A stretch of DNA of 64,000 nucleotides from Oscillatoriales cyanobacterium (lineage in GTDB: Bacteria > Cyanobacteriota > Cyanobacteriia > Cyanobacteriales > Microcoleaceae): positions 18,325 to 82,324 of the forward strand of contig RDXX01000050.1 in the NCBI GenBank assembly GCA_004292955.1, given 5' to 3'. How positions within the stretch are numbered: position 1 is the first letter of the stretch; each line of letters begins with the position of its first letter. Of the stretch, positions 9,214 to 18,349 are shown in pieces. The notes below the pieces were generated by a model. That model did no database searches. It worked only from the letters and a program-made list of their open reading frames with translations, and was not told where the DNA came from. The position numbers and the translations under genes are program-made.

Positions 9214-10080
9214 ATGAACAATCTCAAAACTAAAAAATCAAATTCCCCAAACCGCAGTCGATCGCGGTGGAACACGCTGTGGACGTATGGGATGATGAGT
9301 GCGATCGCACTTTTAATGCTATTCCCCTTGCTGTGGTTGCTCAGTACATCCCTCAAAGCCCCCAGCGAAAACATCTTTCAATATCCCCCGCAACTGTGGC
9401 CGCAACAGCCAACCCTCGAAAACTTCATCAAAGTGTGGCAAACCAACCCGTTTGGCCGCTACCTGTTCAACAGCACCTTGATTGCAGGCCTCACAGTCAG
9501 CATCAATGTTTTGTTTTGCGCGCTTGCGGCTTACCCCTTAGCCAGACTTAACTTTCGCGGCCGCGAAGCCATTTTAATTACAATTATTTCCACAATCATG
9601 ATACCCTTCCAAATAGTCATGATTCCGCTGTACATTTTAACTGTACAACTCGGATTAAAAAATAGCTATTTAGGCGTAATATTTCCCGGACTAGCCTCAG
9701 CCTTCGGCATATTTTTATTGCGGCAAGCATTTCTAGCAGTTCCCAAGGAATTAGAAGAAGCCGCCCGCATCGACGGCTGCACCGAATTAGGCATTTGGTG
9801 GCACGTGATGATTCCGGCAATTAAGCCGGCTTTAGTTACTTTAGGAATTTTTGTATTTATCGGTTCTTGGAGCGACTTTTTGTGGCCGCTGCTAGTTTTA
9901 GACAGACCCGAATATTATACGTTACCTTTAGGCGTAGCAAATTTAGCCGGGACATTTTCTTTAGATTGGCGTTTGGTGGCGGCGGGTTCGATTATTTCCA
10001 TTATTCCAGTTTTAGGACTGTTTTTGCTGTTGCAAAAATACATTGTGCCGACAGAAACTGCCGCCGGAGTCAAGGGATAG
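9214..10080 (+). CDS. Carbohydrate ABC transporter permease, MalG/UgpE type
   Basis: About 288 residues with six membrane segments and the permease EAA loop [21 protein letters not shown], which contacts the ATPase. The open frame extends upstream through rpsF on the other strand, but the first sensible start is the ATG at 9214 ([10 protein letters not shown]), followed by a basic tail and the first membrane helix. The partner permease, binding protein and ATPase are not in the window, so it appears as an orphan subunit. The transported sugar is unknown; trehalose, glucosylglycerol or glycerol-3-phosphate systems are possibilities. Confidence 0.9.
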   Translation: MNNLKTKKSNSPNRSRSRWNTLWTYGMMSAIALLMLFPLLWLLSTSLKAPSENIFQYPPQLWPQQPTLENFIKVWQTNPFGRYLFNSTLIAGLTVSINVLFCALAAYPLARLNFRGREAILITIISTIMIPFQIVMIPLYILTVQLGLKNSYLGVIFPGLASAFGIFLLRQAFLAVPKELEEAARIDGCTELGIWWHVMIPAIKPALVTLGIFVFIGSWSDFLWPLLVLDRPEYYTLPLGVANLAGTFSLDWRLVAAGSIISIIPVLGLFLLLQKYIVPTETAAGVKG

Positions 10081-10178
10081 AATTAGGGAATCGGGCATTG
10101 GGCATCGGGCATGGGGTATTGGAAGTCGAAAATTAGTATTTCTTCCTTCTGTGATACAACTCACAAAATTTATTTGTT

Positions 10179-10655
10179 ATGTACGAACTGCCAGAAATCC
10201 GCTGGATTGTTGATCGTGCTGCCGTCATAGATGCGATCGCAGGCTTTGCAAATGCGATCGATGCCAAAGACTGGGAGAAATTGCGATCGCACCTAGCGGA
10301 CGAAATAGATATCGACTATTCTGAATTTCGGGGTGAAAATCCCAGACGAATAACCGCAGAAGAATATATAAAACAGCGGGTAGAGGGACTTGCAGGTTTG
10401 CTAACGCTGCACGTCAGCACGAATCATGAAGTAACTATTCATCACAATACAGCCAAATGTCAGTCTGCATACCAAATTTATCGACTTGACCCCAGTCGCC
10501 AAGCTGGAGAGAATCGGCTGGATACAGCAGGAAACTATTTTCACTCTTTGATTCAAACAACAGACGGACATTGGCTGATTGACGGAATCAAGCAAACTGT
10601 AGTAATTGTCAGCGGCAATCCTCAGGTTCACGGTGCTCTTCGCGCTACATATTAA
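10179..10655 (+). CDS. NTF2/SnoaL-like domain protein
   Basis: A 158-residue single-domain protein with the SnoaL_4-type pattern: an N-terminal helix (DRAAVIDAIAGFANAIDAKDW), a following LRSHLADEIDIDY, then strands ending DGHWLIDGIKQ. The family forms cone-shaped alpha+beta barrels used as small dehydratases, isomerases or ligand-binding proteins, so the reaction cannot be named. The ATG at 10179 is the only good start. It stands alone after the permease gene, 98 bp away. Confidence 0.75.
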   Translation: MYELPEIRWIVDRAAVIDAIAGFANAIDAKDWEKLRSHLADEIDIDYSEFRGENPRRITAEEYIKQRVEGLAGLLTLHVSTNHEVTIHHNTAKCQSAYQIYRLDPSRQAGENRLDTAGNYFHSLIQTTDGHWLIDGIKQTVVIVSGNPQVHGALRATY

Positions 10656-10697
10656 ACCATTTTAGATTTTAGATTTGGGGATGATTTAACCTTAAAT

Positions 10698-10760
10698 AGG
10701 TTCGTAGTGAGGACTTCAGTCCGCATAAAATCAGAGGACTGAAGTCCTCACTACGAACCT
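10698..10760. repeat. Family B palindrome, 25-bp perfect arms
   Basis: AGGTTCGTAGTGAGGACTTC continues to position 10722, and its exact complement occupies 10736-10760. It lies between the convergent SnoaL-like and HD-phosphohydrolase genes. Relatives are at 24363-24418, 48491-48548 and three times at 50562-50783. Confidence 0.85.
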
Positions 10761-10814
10761 AATAACGGTATTTTTACTATAGTAAATCTCTCCAAAAATC
10801 TAACTTGCAAGTCT

Positions 10815-13367
10815 CTACCTCGGAGTAAAAACTGCACTAGGATAAGCAATCCGCTTGTGATTGAACTGTTCCCAAACCCGCACAAAAATCTCCGCAATTA
10901 AAGACATATTCTCCCGAGTCAAACCAGAATCCAGCAACTGATTATCCTGCCAGCGCGCCCGCAAAATCCGATTAACCATATTCAAAGCTTCCTCATGAGT
11001 GGCATCCTTGAGCGATCGCAAAGCAGCCTCACAAGAATCCGCCAACATCAAAATTCCAGTTTCCCGCGACTGCGGAATCGGCCCGTCGTAGCGAAAATCC
11101 TGCTCCCTCACTTCCCGGTTTTCGATTGCTAACTTTGAATTGTCCGCAGCAGCCAAAGTAATATTTAAATTTTCAGGTTCTTTTGCAGCAATTTGCTGCG
11201 CTTGATGGTAGAAATAAGCAATTAACATTGTGCCTTGATGTTCAGGAATAAACGCCTGAATCGCCTTCGGCAATCGATGCTTGCGCGCCATCACCATCCC
11301 CTCAGTAACGTGCTTTTTAATAATTTCGGCGCTCGCCCAAGGGTTATTAATTTCATCGTGTTTGTTGCCCCCGCCCATTTGATTTTCGCAAAATCCGCTT
11401 GGGTCGTGCATTTTTCCAATATCGTGGTATAGCGTACCAGCTCTAACTAACTCAACATTGCAGCCGAGTTCCCTCGCCGCAGCCTCCGCCAAACTAGCCA
11501 CAAATAGCGTGTGCTGAAAAGTCCCCGGAGCTTCGGCAGCCAACCTCTTTAACAGCGGGCGGTTGGGATTGGCAAGTTCCGCTAGCCGGATCGGGGTAAT
11601 CAAGTCGAAAACGTGTTCTAAATAAGGGCTGATGCCGATCGCCACCACGCTCCAAGCCAAACCAGCCAAACTTTGGCAACCCACCGTACCGAGTACGACG
11701 TACCAAATCGCACCGGCAGCAGCGCTAGCAATCAAAGTCCCCACCAGATAGACGCTGCCCTGAGTCAAGCCGACAGCCACGCCCAGAAGAGCCAATTCCT
11801 CGCGCGATCGCAATCTTCCGGCCATAAAAGCGCCCAGCAATCCCCCCGCCGCGCTAGCCACCAAATGAATCAACTCTACATCCAAGCCAATGGGTAGCAG
11901 CGCCGACAGCAGCCCCACCACAGTCACTCCCACCGCCGAACCGTAGAAGCCGCCTGCTAAAATCCCGATCGCGGGCAAAGTCGTCCAAGGCAGCCCCAAA
12001 CTCACCAGCACCGGCGCGCTCAAAGTCAGCAGCAGCAACAGCAAATGATCTCTCCGGCGCAAGCGGTAGTGCCTTTCTACCAGCAACACGATCGCAATAG
12101 CCCCCGCGACTAAACAAACAAAACCCGCCAGCCCCAACCAATTTACACCCCGCCGGCTCAAACCAAAATAGTCCAGCAATACAAAATCTTGCTGCGCGAT
12201 AAGTTTTCCTTCTGCAACAATAATATCGCCCTTCTCTACGGCGATCGTCACCGGTTTCACCTTTTGCGCCGCCAATTCCGCTAGCTGTTTGGTTTCCTCG
12301 GGATCTCTCACCAGATTTGGCTGCAAAATCGCACTTAAAGCCTCAACCGCCAAAGCTTGGGACTCTAACGGCACTTCGTCTGCGACTTGCAGCTTCACAG
12401 CTTCTTTCAAAATCTCTTTTGGCAACCCCTGCGGGATACCTTGAGCCAGCATCATTTTTGCCACCCGACTCATACCCGTTTGGGTTTTCTCCCAAGCTGC
12501 ATCCGACAAATCAAACAGGGAAGTATCATAAATCTGTCGGAGCGCGGAAACCGACGGTTTTTCAAGCGCCTCCACAGCATTGGCATAGCGCCCGCGAGCC
12601 TCGGAAATACTATCTGTCAGGCTTTGAAAATCTGCTGCTCCGACCGATCGGCTGTAAGCTTGCAGTTGAGCGATCGCATCCTGCTGAGACTTGTTATCCG
12701 TCGGTGCAGCAATTGCCGGGGAATTCAAATTCAACCGCTCAAAATTTGCACTGTTGTCCCCTGCTTGCGCCAAAATCGATCGCCACTCCCACTCCGGACA
12801 CCCCCTCAAGTAAACCTGAGCCGCATTTGAGAGCGCCGAGGGCGGCGCAAATGGAAACGGGCCTACCGCCCGCCGGAGTTGGCTCCCCTGTTGCCAAAAT
12901 TGTTGCAATTCTCGCTCGATTTGTCGATCGACCGCGCGATCGAGCATTAATATCGGTACAGCCCCGATTCGTGCTGATGAACGGTGTTCTTCAGTAGTTT
13001 TGTGATCGGGAATGCTAACACTAGCAGGAGCCTTAATCGTCTGAGGAGCTTTCGTCCCCACATCCAATTTCGGCTGGTTGTAGAAGCGGTGACCAAGAGT
13101 GCTGCTGAGGGAAACTACTGCTACCAGGGCCAACATCGGGGAACGAGCCTGATTTTTGAGGCTAGATTTTGAGGTTTTACTTGTCAATCTAATGAAAGTC
13201 TCGGGCCCAGGCCATTTCTGGGGCAAAAAACGGCTCAGGAGAGGCCCGCCAGGGCGATCGGCATCTGTTTTACTGTCACCATTTTGCACTTGAGCAATGT
13301 GTTGGCGCAGCGAGCGCGTAGCCCCTAGCTGCTCAATCTGTCGCATTAATGAGGAGAGCGTATTCAT
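10815..13367 (-). CDS. 7TM-HD family phosphohydrolase (PgpH-like)
   Basis: About 850 residues: a cytoplasmic tail, one membrane helix, an extracytoplasmic 7TMR-HDED-type domain (beginning near VGTKAPQTIKAPASVSIPD), seven hydrophobic segments, then an HD domain with the metal-binding signatures HTLFVASLAE, LYHDIGKMHDP and EHQGTML. PgpH proteins with this layout hydrolyse cyclic di-AMP to pApA, so this is probably a membrane c-di-AMP phosphodiesterase. The longer frame to 13529 starts with TTG; I prefer the ATG at 13367 (MNTLSSLMRQ). It is a single minus-strand gene flanked by repeat-rich DNA. Confidence 0.9.
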   Translation of the reverse strand: MNTLSSLMRQIEQLGATRSLRQHIAQVQNGDSKTDADRPGGPLLSRFLPQKWPGPETFIRLTSKTSKSSLKNQARSPMLALVAVVSLSSTLGHRFYNQPKLDVGTKAPQTIKAPASVSIPDHKTTEEHRSSARIGAVPILMLDRAVDRQIERELQQFWQQGSQLRRAVGPFPFAPPSALSNAAQVYLRGCPEWEWRSILAQAGDNSANFERLNLNSPAIAAPTDNKSQQDAIAQLQAYSRSVGAADFQSLTDSISEARGRYANAVEALEKPSVSALRQIYDTSLFDLSDAAWEKTQTGMSRVAKMMLAQGIPQGLPKEILKEAVKLQVADEVPLESQALAVEALSAILQPNLVRDPEETKQLAELAAQKVKPVTIAVEKGDIIVAEGKLIAQQDFVLLDYFGLSRRGVNWLGLAGFVCLVAGAIAIVLLVERHYRLRRRDHLLLLLLTLSAPVLVSLGLPWTTLPAIGILAGGFYGSAVGVTVVGLLSALLPIGLDVELIHLVASAAGGLLGAFMAGRLRSREELALLGVAVGLTQGSVYLVGTLIASAAAGAIWYVVLGTVGCQSLAGLAWSVVAIGISPYLEHVFDLITPIRLAELANPNRPLLKRLAAEAPGTFQHTLFVASLAEAAARELGCNVELVRAGTLYHDIGKMHDPSGFCENQMGGGNKHDEINNPWASAEIIKKHVTEGMVMARKHRLPKAIQAFIPEHQGTMLIAYFYHQAQQIAAKEPENLNITLAAADNSKLAIENREVREQDFRYDGPIPQSRETGILMLADSCEAALRSLKDATHEEALNMVNRILRARWQDNQLLDSGLTRENMSLIAEIFVRVWEQFNHKRIAYPSAVFTPR

Positions 13368-13802
13368 TTGTGTCGAAGATATATCACTGTTACTCAGCAG
13401 CTTTGTCAGAAATTCTGACTGTGCATCTTGATTGAGTTTATCCGAACTACCGTACCTGAATATTCTAAACAAGCAGGCTAATTTACCGGACTCTCGACAG
13501 CCGTTCGATTTCCTAAGTGTCGCCAACAACGCCAGCAGTTACTACCCCTTGTCTATCTCAAACAGCTCTCGTGCGCTGTGGCTAAAAACCCGCTTTCTCG
13601 GTCGATTCCTAGTTTCCCAATCCTATATTTTCCTAGAAATCTGGTTTGAGGAAGCAAGCACCTCCGATTTAAGTTGTTACTTGTTAATTTTTAATTGTCG
13701 CTCTCCTTTGGCTGTCACTTGTCACTTGCTAATTGCTAATTGTTAACTGCTAATTCTTAATTTCTAATTTCTGCTTTCCCCTCCTGTTCAAAGCTCCCAA
13801 CT

Positions 13803-14945
13803 TTATATTTTTCGAGGTCTAATGACATAAGGTGCAGCCACTGCGCGGGCTAGGGCTGCGGAATCGGGCCCCGCCGAAGGGTTGTAAACTCCAGCCCAAA
13901 CTGCAAACAGGTTACTTGCTAACTCCAAAATTTTTGCATCGCTGCCCGTTCCCCACAGGGAGGGTTCTCGCCCCTCGACTAGCGGCTGCGATTCAACCGC
14001 CGACAATACTTGTCGCCATTCTACAGGAATCGCAGCAGCGCCATTGTAGGCTCCTGACAAAGCTCCCGTCAAAGCGCAGGTGAGTTGTCCGGCTATCCCG
14101 CTGCGGGCGGCCCGCACTACTGACAAGCGTAAGTCTTCTGGGGTGCTCAAGAAGCAGTAGAAAGCTAGGGCAATGGGAATAAAATTTCCTGGATTGACAT
14201 TTGAGTGAGTTTCTGATTGTTTCTCGCCCTCTTCTGGTTTTCCTCGCAAAGCTGTGGCGCTTTTGCACAGGTGAGTGGTGGCTGTTTCTAAATCTGCTCC
14301 CTGTTCTAGTAGTATTTGCACTTGCCGCAGCAACTCGGTTAAGGCAGTATCTATGTTTAGGTAGGCAATGGTTTGTTCGATCGCTGTCCCGGGGTCAAGT
14401 CTTTGTTTGAGCGATCGGGCGATCGCATATCCTATAGCTAACACTGCTGTCTGCAACTGTGCCTTATTTTCGTTGGGCAAAACATCTGTCGCCAGCATGA
14501 TTTTTTCTCGCAGCTTGGCCTTATTTTCGTGAAAAAACATCACGCATGGCAGCGCAGCAACCGCAGCTTCACAAGGGTTAAGCAGGCTTTGAAACTCTGT
14601 GTTTGGAGAATGGTATATTTCCGACTTTGCCAATACTTCCCAAGTATCGCGCCAATCTTTTAAATCTAAACCGTTACACCGAATTAAACTTTGAGCGCAC
14701 GCTACTGCAAGTCTCCCGCATTCGGAATATTTGCCCCTGAGTATTTTGGTGTTGGGAGAATTCAAGGCTAATATTGCGCCATTCAGGGTAAATTGTTGGT
14801 GTTTTGTCAGTTGTAAAATCGGCTGCAAGTCTTCGGTTTGGGGGAGGATACCCGCTAGTTGCCTCTGGTATTGCAGGCCTATAGAGTCTCCTAAAACTGC
14901 CCCCAGGATGGTTCCTTGAAACTTGCTCAACAGGGAATGCCGCAT
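13803..14945 (-). CDS. ADP-ribosylglycohydrolase-fold protein, probably catalytically inactive
   Basis: The N-terminus FQGTILGAVLGDSIGL and the C-terminal GALSGAYNGAAAIP match the ADP-ribosylglycohydrolase (ARH/DraG) fold. Active members carry a TDDT-type motif after the first helix and a D(S/T)D motif before the GALxGA helix to bind two Mg ions. Here those places read SECGRLAVAC and ARSGIAGQLTCALTGAL, with no such aspartates. The protein therefore looks like a pseudoenzyme, perhaps an ADP-ribose or ligand-binding scaffold. At 380 residues the length is normal and the ATG at 14945 starts the domain directly. Confidence 0.8.
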   Translation of the reverse strand: MRHSLLSKFQGTILGAVLGDSIGLQYQRQLAGILPQTEDLQPILQLTKHQQFTLNGAILALNSPNTKILRGKYSECGRLAVACAQSLIRCNGLDLKDWRDTWEVLAKSEIYHSPNTEFQSLLNPCEAAVAALPCVMFFHENKAKLREKIMLATDVLPNENKAQLQTAVLAIGYAIARSLKQRLDPGTAIEQTIAYLNIDTALTELLRQVQILLEQGADLETATTHLCKSATALRGKPEEGEKQSETHSNVNPGNFIPIALAFYCFLSTPEDLRLSVVRAARSGIAGQLTCALTGALSGAYNGAAAIPVEWRQVLSAVESQPLVEGREPSLWGTGSDAKILELASNLFAVWAGVYNPSAGPDSAALARAVAAPYVIRPRKI

Positions 14946-14969
14946 TTGAATTTAACTCAAGTTGCTACT

Positions 14970-15487
14970 AATTGGTCAGTTGTCAGTGGTCATTGGTCAG
15001 TGGTCATTGGTCAGTGGTCAGTGGTCAGTGGTCAGTGGTCAGTGGTTATTAGTTATTAGTTATTAGTTATTAGTTATTGGTTATTGGTTATTGGTTATTG
15101 GTTATTGGTTATTGGTTATTGGTTATTGGTTATTGGTTATTGGTTATTGGTTATTGGTTATTGGTTAGTTATTGGTTATTAGTTATTAGTTATTAGTTAT
15201 TGGTTATTGGTTATTTTTTGCTTCGTCATTATTATTATTACCCATTACCCATTACCGATTCCCCATTACCCATTACCGATTCCCCATTACCCATTACCGA
15301 TTCCCCATTACCGATTCCCCATTACCCATTACCCATTACCGATTCCCCATTACCCATTACCCATTACCGATTCCCCATTACCGATTCCCCATTACCGATT
15401 CCCCATTACCGATTCCCCATTACCCATTACCGATTCCCCATTACCCATTACCCATTACCCATTACCCATTACCCATTACCCATTCTT
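14970..15487. repeat. Composite heptanucleotide tandem array, about 0.5 kb
   Basis: Three blocks of 7-bp units run into each other: TCAGTGG/TCATTGG-type units (about 14970-15045), GTTATTG/GTTATTA-type units (about 15040-15220), and CCCATTA mixed with CCGATTC units (about 15239-15485). Because 7 is not a multiple of 3, the blocks read open in several frames, so the two frames of about 100 codons seen here are artefacts. Confidence 0.95.
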
Positions 15488-15518
15488 CTGATTAATTTGA
15501 ATTCAAGCCAAACATATA

Positions 15519-15548
15519 AGGGCTGGTTTTCCATCTAAAACCGGCCCT
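15519..15548 (-). terminator. Hairpin after aroQ
   Basis: AGGGCTGGTTTT and AAAACCGGCCCT flank a 6-base loop, allowing a 12-bp stem with one G-U-type mismatch. It lies 27 bp beyond the aroQ stop, so it probably terminates that transcript. Confidence 0.6.
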
Positions 15549-15575
15549 CATCCGATCTCGAAAATCGGTGAAATT

Positions 15576-16016
15576 TTAATTTTTAATCACATAACTAACT
15601 AGAGCTTGTAGCCCCAGCCGATAACTTTCTGAGCCAAAACCGCTGATTTGCCCGATCGCCACCGCCGCGATATACGAGTGGTGCCGAAAAGCTTCCCGTC
15701 GGTAAATATTGCTCAAATGAACTTCCACCGCAGGGATATTCACAGCGGCGATCGCGTCTCTAATTGCCACACTCGTATGAGTATAAGCTCCAGCATTAAT
15801 CAACAAGCCTTGGTGCTGCCCTAACATTGAGTGAATTGCATCCACCAAAACCCCTTCATGATTCGACTGCTGAATAGAGACTTGCACCTGGAGGGCTTGC
15901 GCTTCTCGTTCTAGCAACTTGTTGATATCATTTAAAGTCGCAGAACCATAAACTCCAGGTTCTCGCTGACCCAATAGATTCAGATTAGGGCCGTGAAGTA
16001 CCAGGATATTTAACAA
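15576..16016 (-). CDS. aroQ: 3-dehydroquinate dehydratase, type II
   Basis: Third step of the shikimate pathway, converting 3-dehydroquinate to 3-dehydroshikimate. Signatures are the N-terminal [20 protein letters not shown] (active-site loop with Arg and Tyr), [30 protein letters not shown] and [12 protein letters not shown]. Family members are about 145-150 residues. A TTG at 16016 gives 146 residues, while the frame back to 16097 adds an unrelated leader, so the TTG is preferred though unproven. A 45-residue gene lies just upstream on the same strand. Confidence 0.93.
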   Translation of the reverse strand: MLNILVLHGPNLNLLGQREPGVYGSATLNDINKLLEREAQALQVQVSIQQSNHEGVLVDAIHSMLGQHQGLLINAGAYTHTSVAIRDAIAAVNIPAVEVHLSNIYRREAFRHHSYIAAVAIGQISGFGSESYRLGLQALVSYVIKN

Positions 16017-16130
16017 TTTTAAAAATTCCAGCGCAACAAAATTTATGAGATTTTTGAGAGTTTTGACTTGGGATTTAGAACCAGTCTTCAACCTCAAACC
16101 TCAAACCTCAGATTTCACATCTAGTCCCGA

Positions 16131-16268
16131 CTACCGGCGATGCCTGGGTTGGTTGACTGGAATAGGAATCGGTTCGAGTTCCGGTTGAGCTTCTGGACTC
16201 AGCAGTCCTTCTATCAGCTTGCGAACCCATTCTTTAATTTGTTCCAGCACCTTTTCAATGTCTTCCAT
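16131..16268 (-). CDS. Small hypothetical protein, 45 residues
   Basis: The frame from the ATG at 16268 to the TAG at 16131 encodes a charged amphipathic helix (MEDIEKVLEQIKEWVRKLIE) followed by a Pro/Glu-rich tail with PELEPIPIPV and a basic end. It resembles small conserved cyanobacterial proteins of this layout, as I recall, but I cannot name a family. It lies 114 bp upstream of the proposed aroQ start on the same strand and could share its transcript. Confidence 0.6.
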   Translation of the reverse strand: MEDIEKVLEQIKEWVRKLIEGLLSPEAQPELEPIPIPVNQPRHRR

Positions 16269-16289
16269 TGAACGGATAGCTCCTTTTTT

Positions 16290-16864
16290 TATAGTCTAGA
16301 TTGGTGACGCTCCTACTCTGAATCAAAGATTACAGCGTAGGCATCTGAGTCCTGTTAAGGATATCGAGATCTTCCTTCGAGGTACTCCAAAATGTTTCTC
16401 TCGCTCGGCGTTTTATAGTGAGGAACACGTCCAGCCCCACTGTTTTTGCACTAGATCAAGGATTGTTTGTTCAGGCTGTGAAGATTTAAGAGTCCTACGG
16501 AATCGGTTAACCTTCTATCCTTCACAAACCTGGCTTTCATCCCACCCCAAATCAAAGATTAGGTCGTGGGGATTCCCGCCGAGCTAGCTAAACCGACGGC
16601 TAAATCCCTGAAAATAAGCAAGCACGACTTTGAAACCAAAGGTCAAACTTGCTTTCTCGCTTGCTGGTTGTTGGGAGCAACGCTTTTGAGCAAAGGAGAG
16701 AATCAGTGTATTTGCCAATCAGTCCTGTCTTATTATCATAACGAATCTTTACAGATAATCAATAGGCAATTGGAAAATTGCTGAACTATCTGGGATCGCA
16801 GATTATTAAAAAAAGCTTAAGCTTACGGCTGACTATTGACAATTGACAAAGTGTTAGAGATTTT
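16290..16864. other. Gene-poor region with hairpins reminiscent of IS605-type element ends
   Basis: Two similar blocks share AATCAAAGATTA: one near 16320 flanked by CCTAC and GTAGG, and one near 16551 flanked by CCCCA and GTGGGG, so each can fold as a small hairpin. The second is followed by CCGCCG...CGACGG, another small stem. A 72-codon plus-strand frame (16566-16784) has no family character and I do not call it. A decayed or non-autonomous element, or an unannotated RNA, would fit. Confidence 0.3.
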
Positions 16865-18118
16865 CTACGCTTTTGCCAATAATTTACGCCGGAGCCGATC
16901 GAGCGCCGTACAACTACTCAGATTTCTAATCCAATCGCGAGTGCGGGCATAGCCGAAACGGTATTCAAAACTTTCAGTCTCGCCCTCGGGGCCCGCTAAA
17001 CCGATATAAACCAGTCCGACAGGTTTAGCATCCGTGCCGCCTCCTGGGCCCGCGATGCCTGTAATGCTCAATCCCCAAGTGGTGTTGAGACTGGCGCGCA
17101 CTCCCGCAGCCATTTGTTTTGCGACTTGCTGGCTGACTGCGCCAAATTCGGCTAAATCTTGGGGATTAACACCTAATAATCCTTCCTTAACCCGATCGTC
17201 GTAAGAAATAATCCCGCCTAAAAAGTAGCGAGAACTGCCGGGAACAGCAGTCAGCATCGCCCCTAATCCTCCTCCCGTGCAGGATTCAGCCACACTCAGA
17301 GTTTCGCCAGCCAACAGCAACAATTTACCGACTGTCGAGGCGAGGGTATCGGTATCGGCACCGTAACAGTCTAAGTCAGTAATCAGTAGCAACTGTTGTT
17401 CGATCGGCTCAATTAACTTTTTCGCCGCCACTTCCGACTCAGCGCGGGCCGAAATCCGCAGTTTGACTTCGCCGTGATTGGCGTAGGGAGCCACAGTAGG
17501 ATTAGTTAAACTCAGAAAACTATCTACTTTTTCCGCCAGTGCCGACTCAGCAATTCCCCAAAATTTCAACGTGCGACTGCAAATAGTTGCACTGCACCAG
17601 CCGTTATTTTTCAAGTAAGGAACGGCGATTTCTTGCCACATCAAGTGCATTTCCGCCGGTACCCCGGGAAATGTCATCACTGTGACATTGGGAACCGGCT
17701 GCCAAATAATCCCCGGTGCAGAACCTGTCCGGTTTGATAGAATGTCCGCACCTTCGGGAATTAAAGCTTGTTTGCGGTTGCTCTTGCTCATGGTGCGTCC
17801 CCGCTGAGCAAATTTTTGTTCGATATCGGCGATAATTTCCGGCCTTTCGATGAGGGGAACACCAAAATAATCGGCGATTGTTTCGACTGTGAGGTCGTCT
17901 GGTGTGGGGCCGAGGCCTCCGGTGAAGACCAAAAGTTGCGATCGACCTATAGCTATTTCTATCACCTGTTTAATGCGTTCTGGATTGTCTCCCACAACTG
18001 TTTGATAGTAGTGAGGGATGCCCAAACTCGCTAATTCTTTCGCTAAAAACTGGGCATTGCTATTAAGAATATCGCCTAACAGCAATTCAGTGCCAACACA
18101 AATAATTTCAGCAACCAT
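16865..18118 (-). CDS. cinA: CinA-family protein (nicotinamide-nucleotide amidase)
   Basis: A 417-residue protein with both classical parts. The N-terminal MoCF/COG1058 domain carries [33 protein letters not shown] and FPGVPAEM. The C-terminal CinA/PncC deamidase domain carries [37 protein letters not shown] and [17 protein letters not shown]. PncC converts nicotinamide mononucleotide to nicotinic acid mononucleotide in NAD salvage; the N-terminal domain acts as a pyrophosphatase in some homologues. The start ATG at 18118 directly precedes the conserved [10 protein letters not shown]. Confidence 0.95.
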   Translation of the reverse strand: MVAEIICVGTELLLGDILNSNAQFLAKELASLGIPHYYQTVVGDNPERIKQVIEIAIGRSQLLVFTGGLGPTPDDLTVETIADYFGVPLIERPEIIADIEQKFAQRGRTMSKSNRKQALIPEGADILSNRTGSAPGIIWQPVPNVTVMTFPGVPAEMHLMWQEIAVPYLKNNGWCSATICSRTLKFWGIAESALAEKVDSFLSLTNPTVAPYANHGEVKLRISARAESEVAAKKLIEPIEQQLLLITDLDCYGADTDTLASTVGKLLLLAGETLSVAESCTGGGLGAMLTAVPGSSRYFLGGIISYDDRVKEGLLGVNPQDLAEFGAVSQQVAKQMAAGVRASLNTTWGLSITGIAGPGGGTDAKPVGLVYIGLAGPEGETESFEYRFGYARTRDWIRNLSSCTALDRLRRKLLAKA

Positions 18119-18123
18119 TATTC

Positions 18124-18349
18124 TATTTTAGATTTTAGATTTTGGATTTTAGATTGGTTATTGGGCATTGGGCATTGGACATTGGGCATTGGGCATTGGG
18201 AAGAAGGCCCGCGCAGGGCATTGGGCATTGGGCATTGGGCATTAATGATTGGTGATTGGTGATTCTTACTAACAAGTAACAACTAACAACTAACAACTGA
18301 CAACTAACAACTGTCAACTGTCAACTGTCAACTGTCAACTGTCAACTGT
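18124..18349. repeat. Heptamer arrays downstream of the WecA-like gene
   Basis: It includes ATTTTAG-type units, GCATTGG units (about 18160-18245), AACTAAC units and a CAACTGT run that ends one base before the stop codon of the next gene. Units of different sequence are strung together, as at 14970-15487. Confidence 0.9.

Noticed and set aside
12317..12997. 226-codon plus-strand ORF
   Set aside because: It lies entirely antisense to the conserved 7TM-HD gene, with low-complexity composition and no domain.
15200..15538. Two overlapping plus-strand ORFs of 112 and 94 codons
   Set aside because: They are translations of the heptamer array (repeating PLPITDS-type text) in two frames; the open frames follow from a 7-bp unit without stops.
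16566..16784. 72-codon plus-strand ORF
   Set aside because: It begins inside a hairpin-rich repeat-like segment, has no family pattern and no good ribosome binding site.
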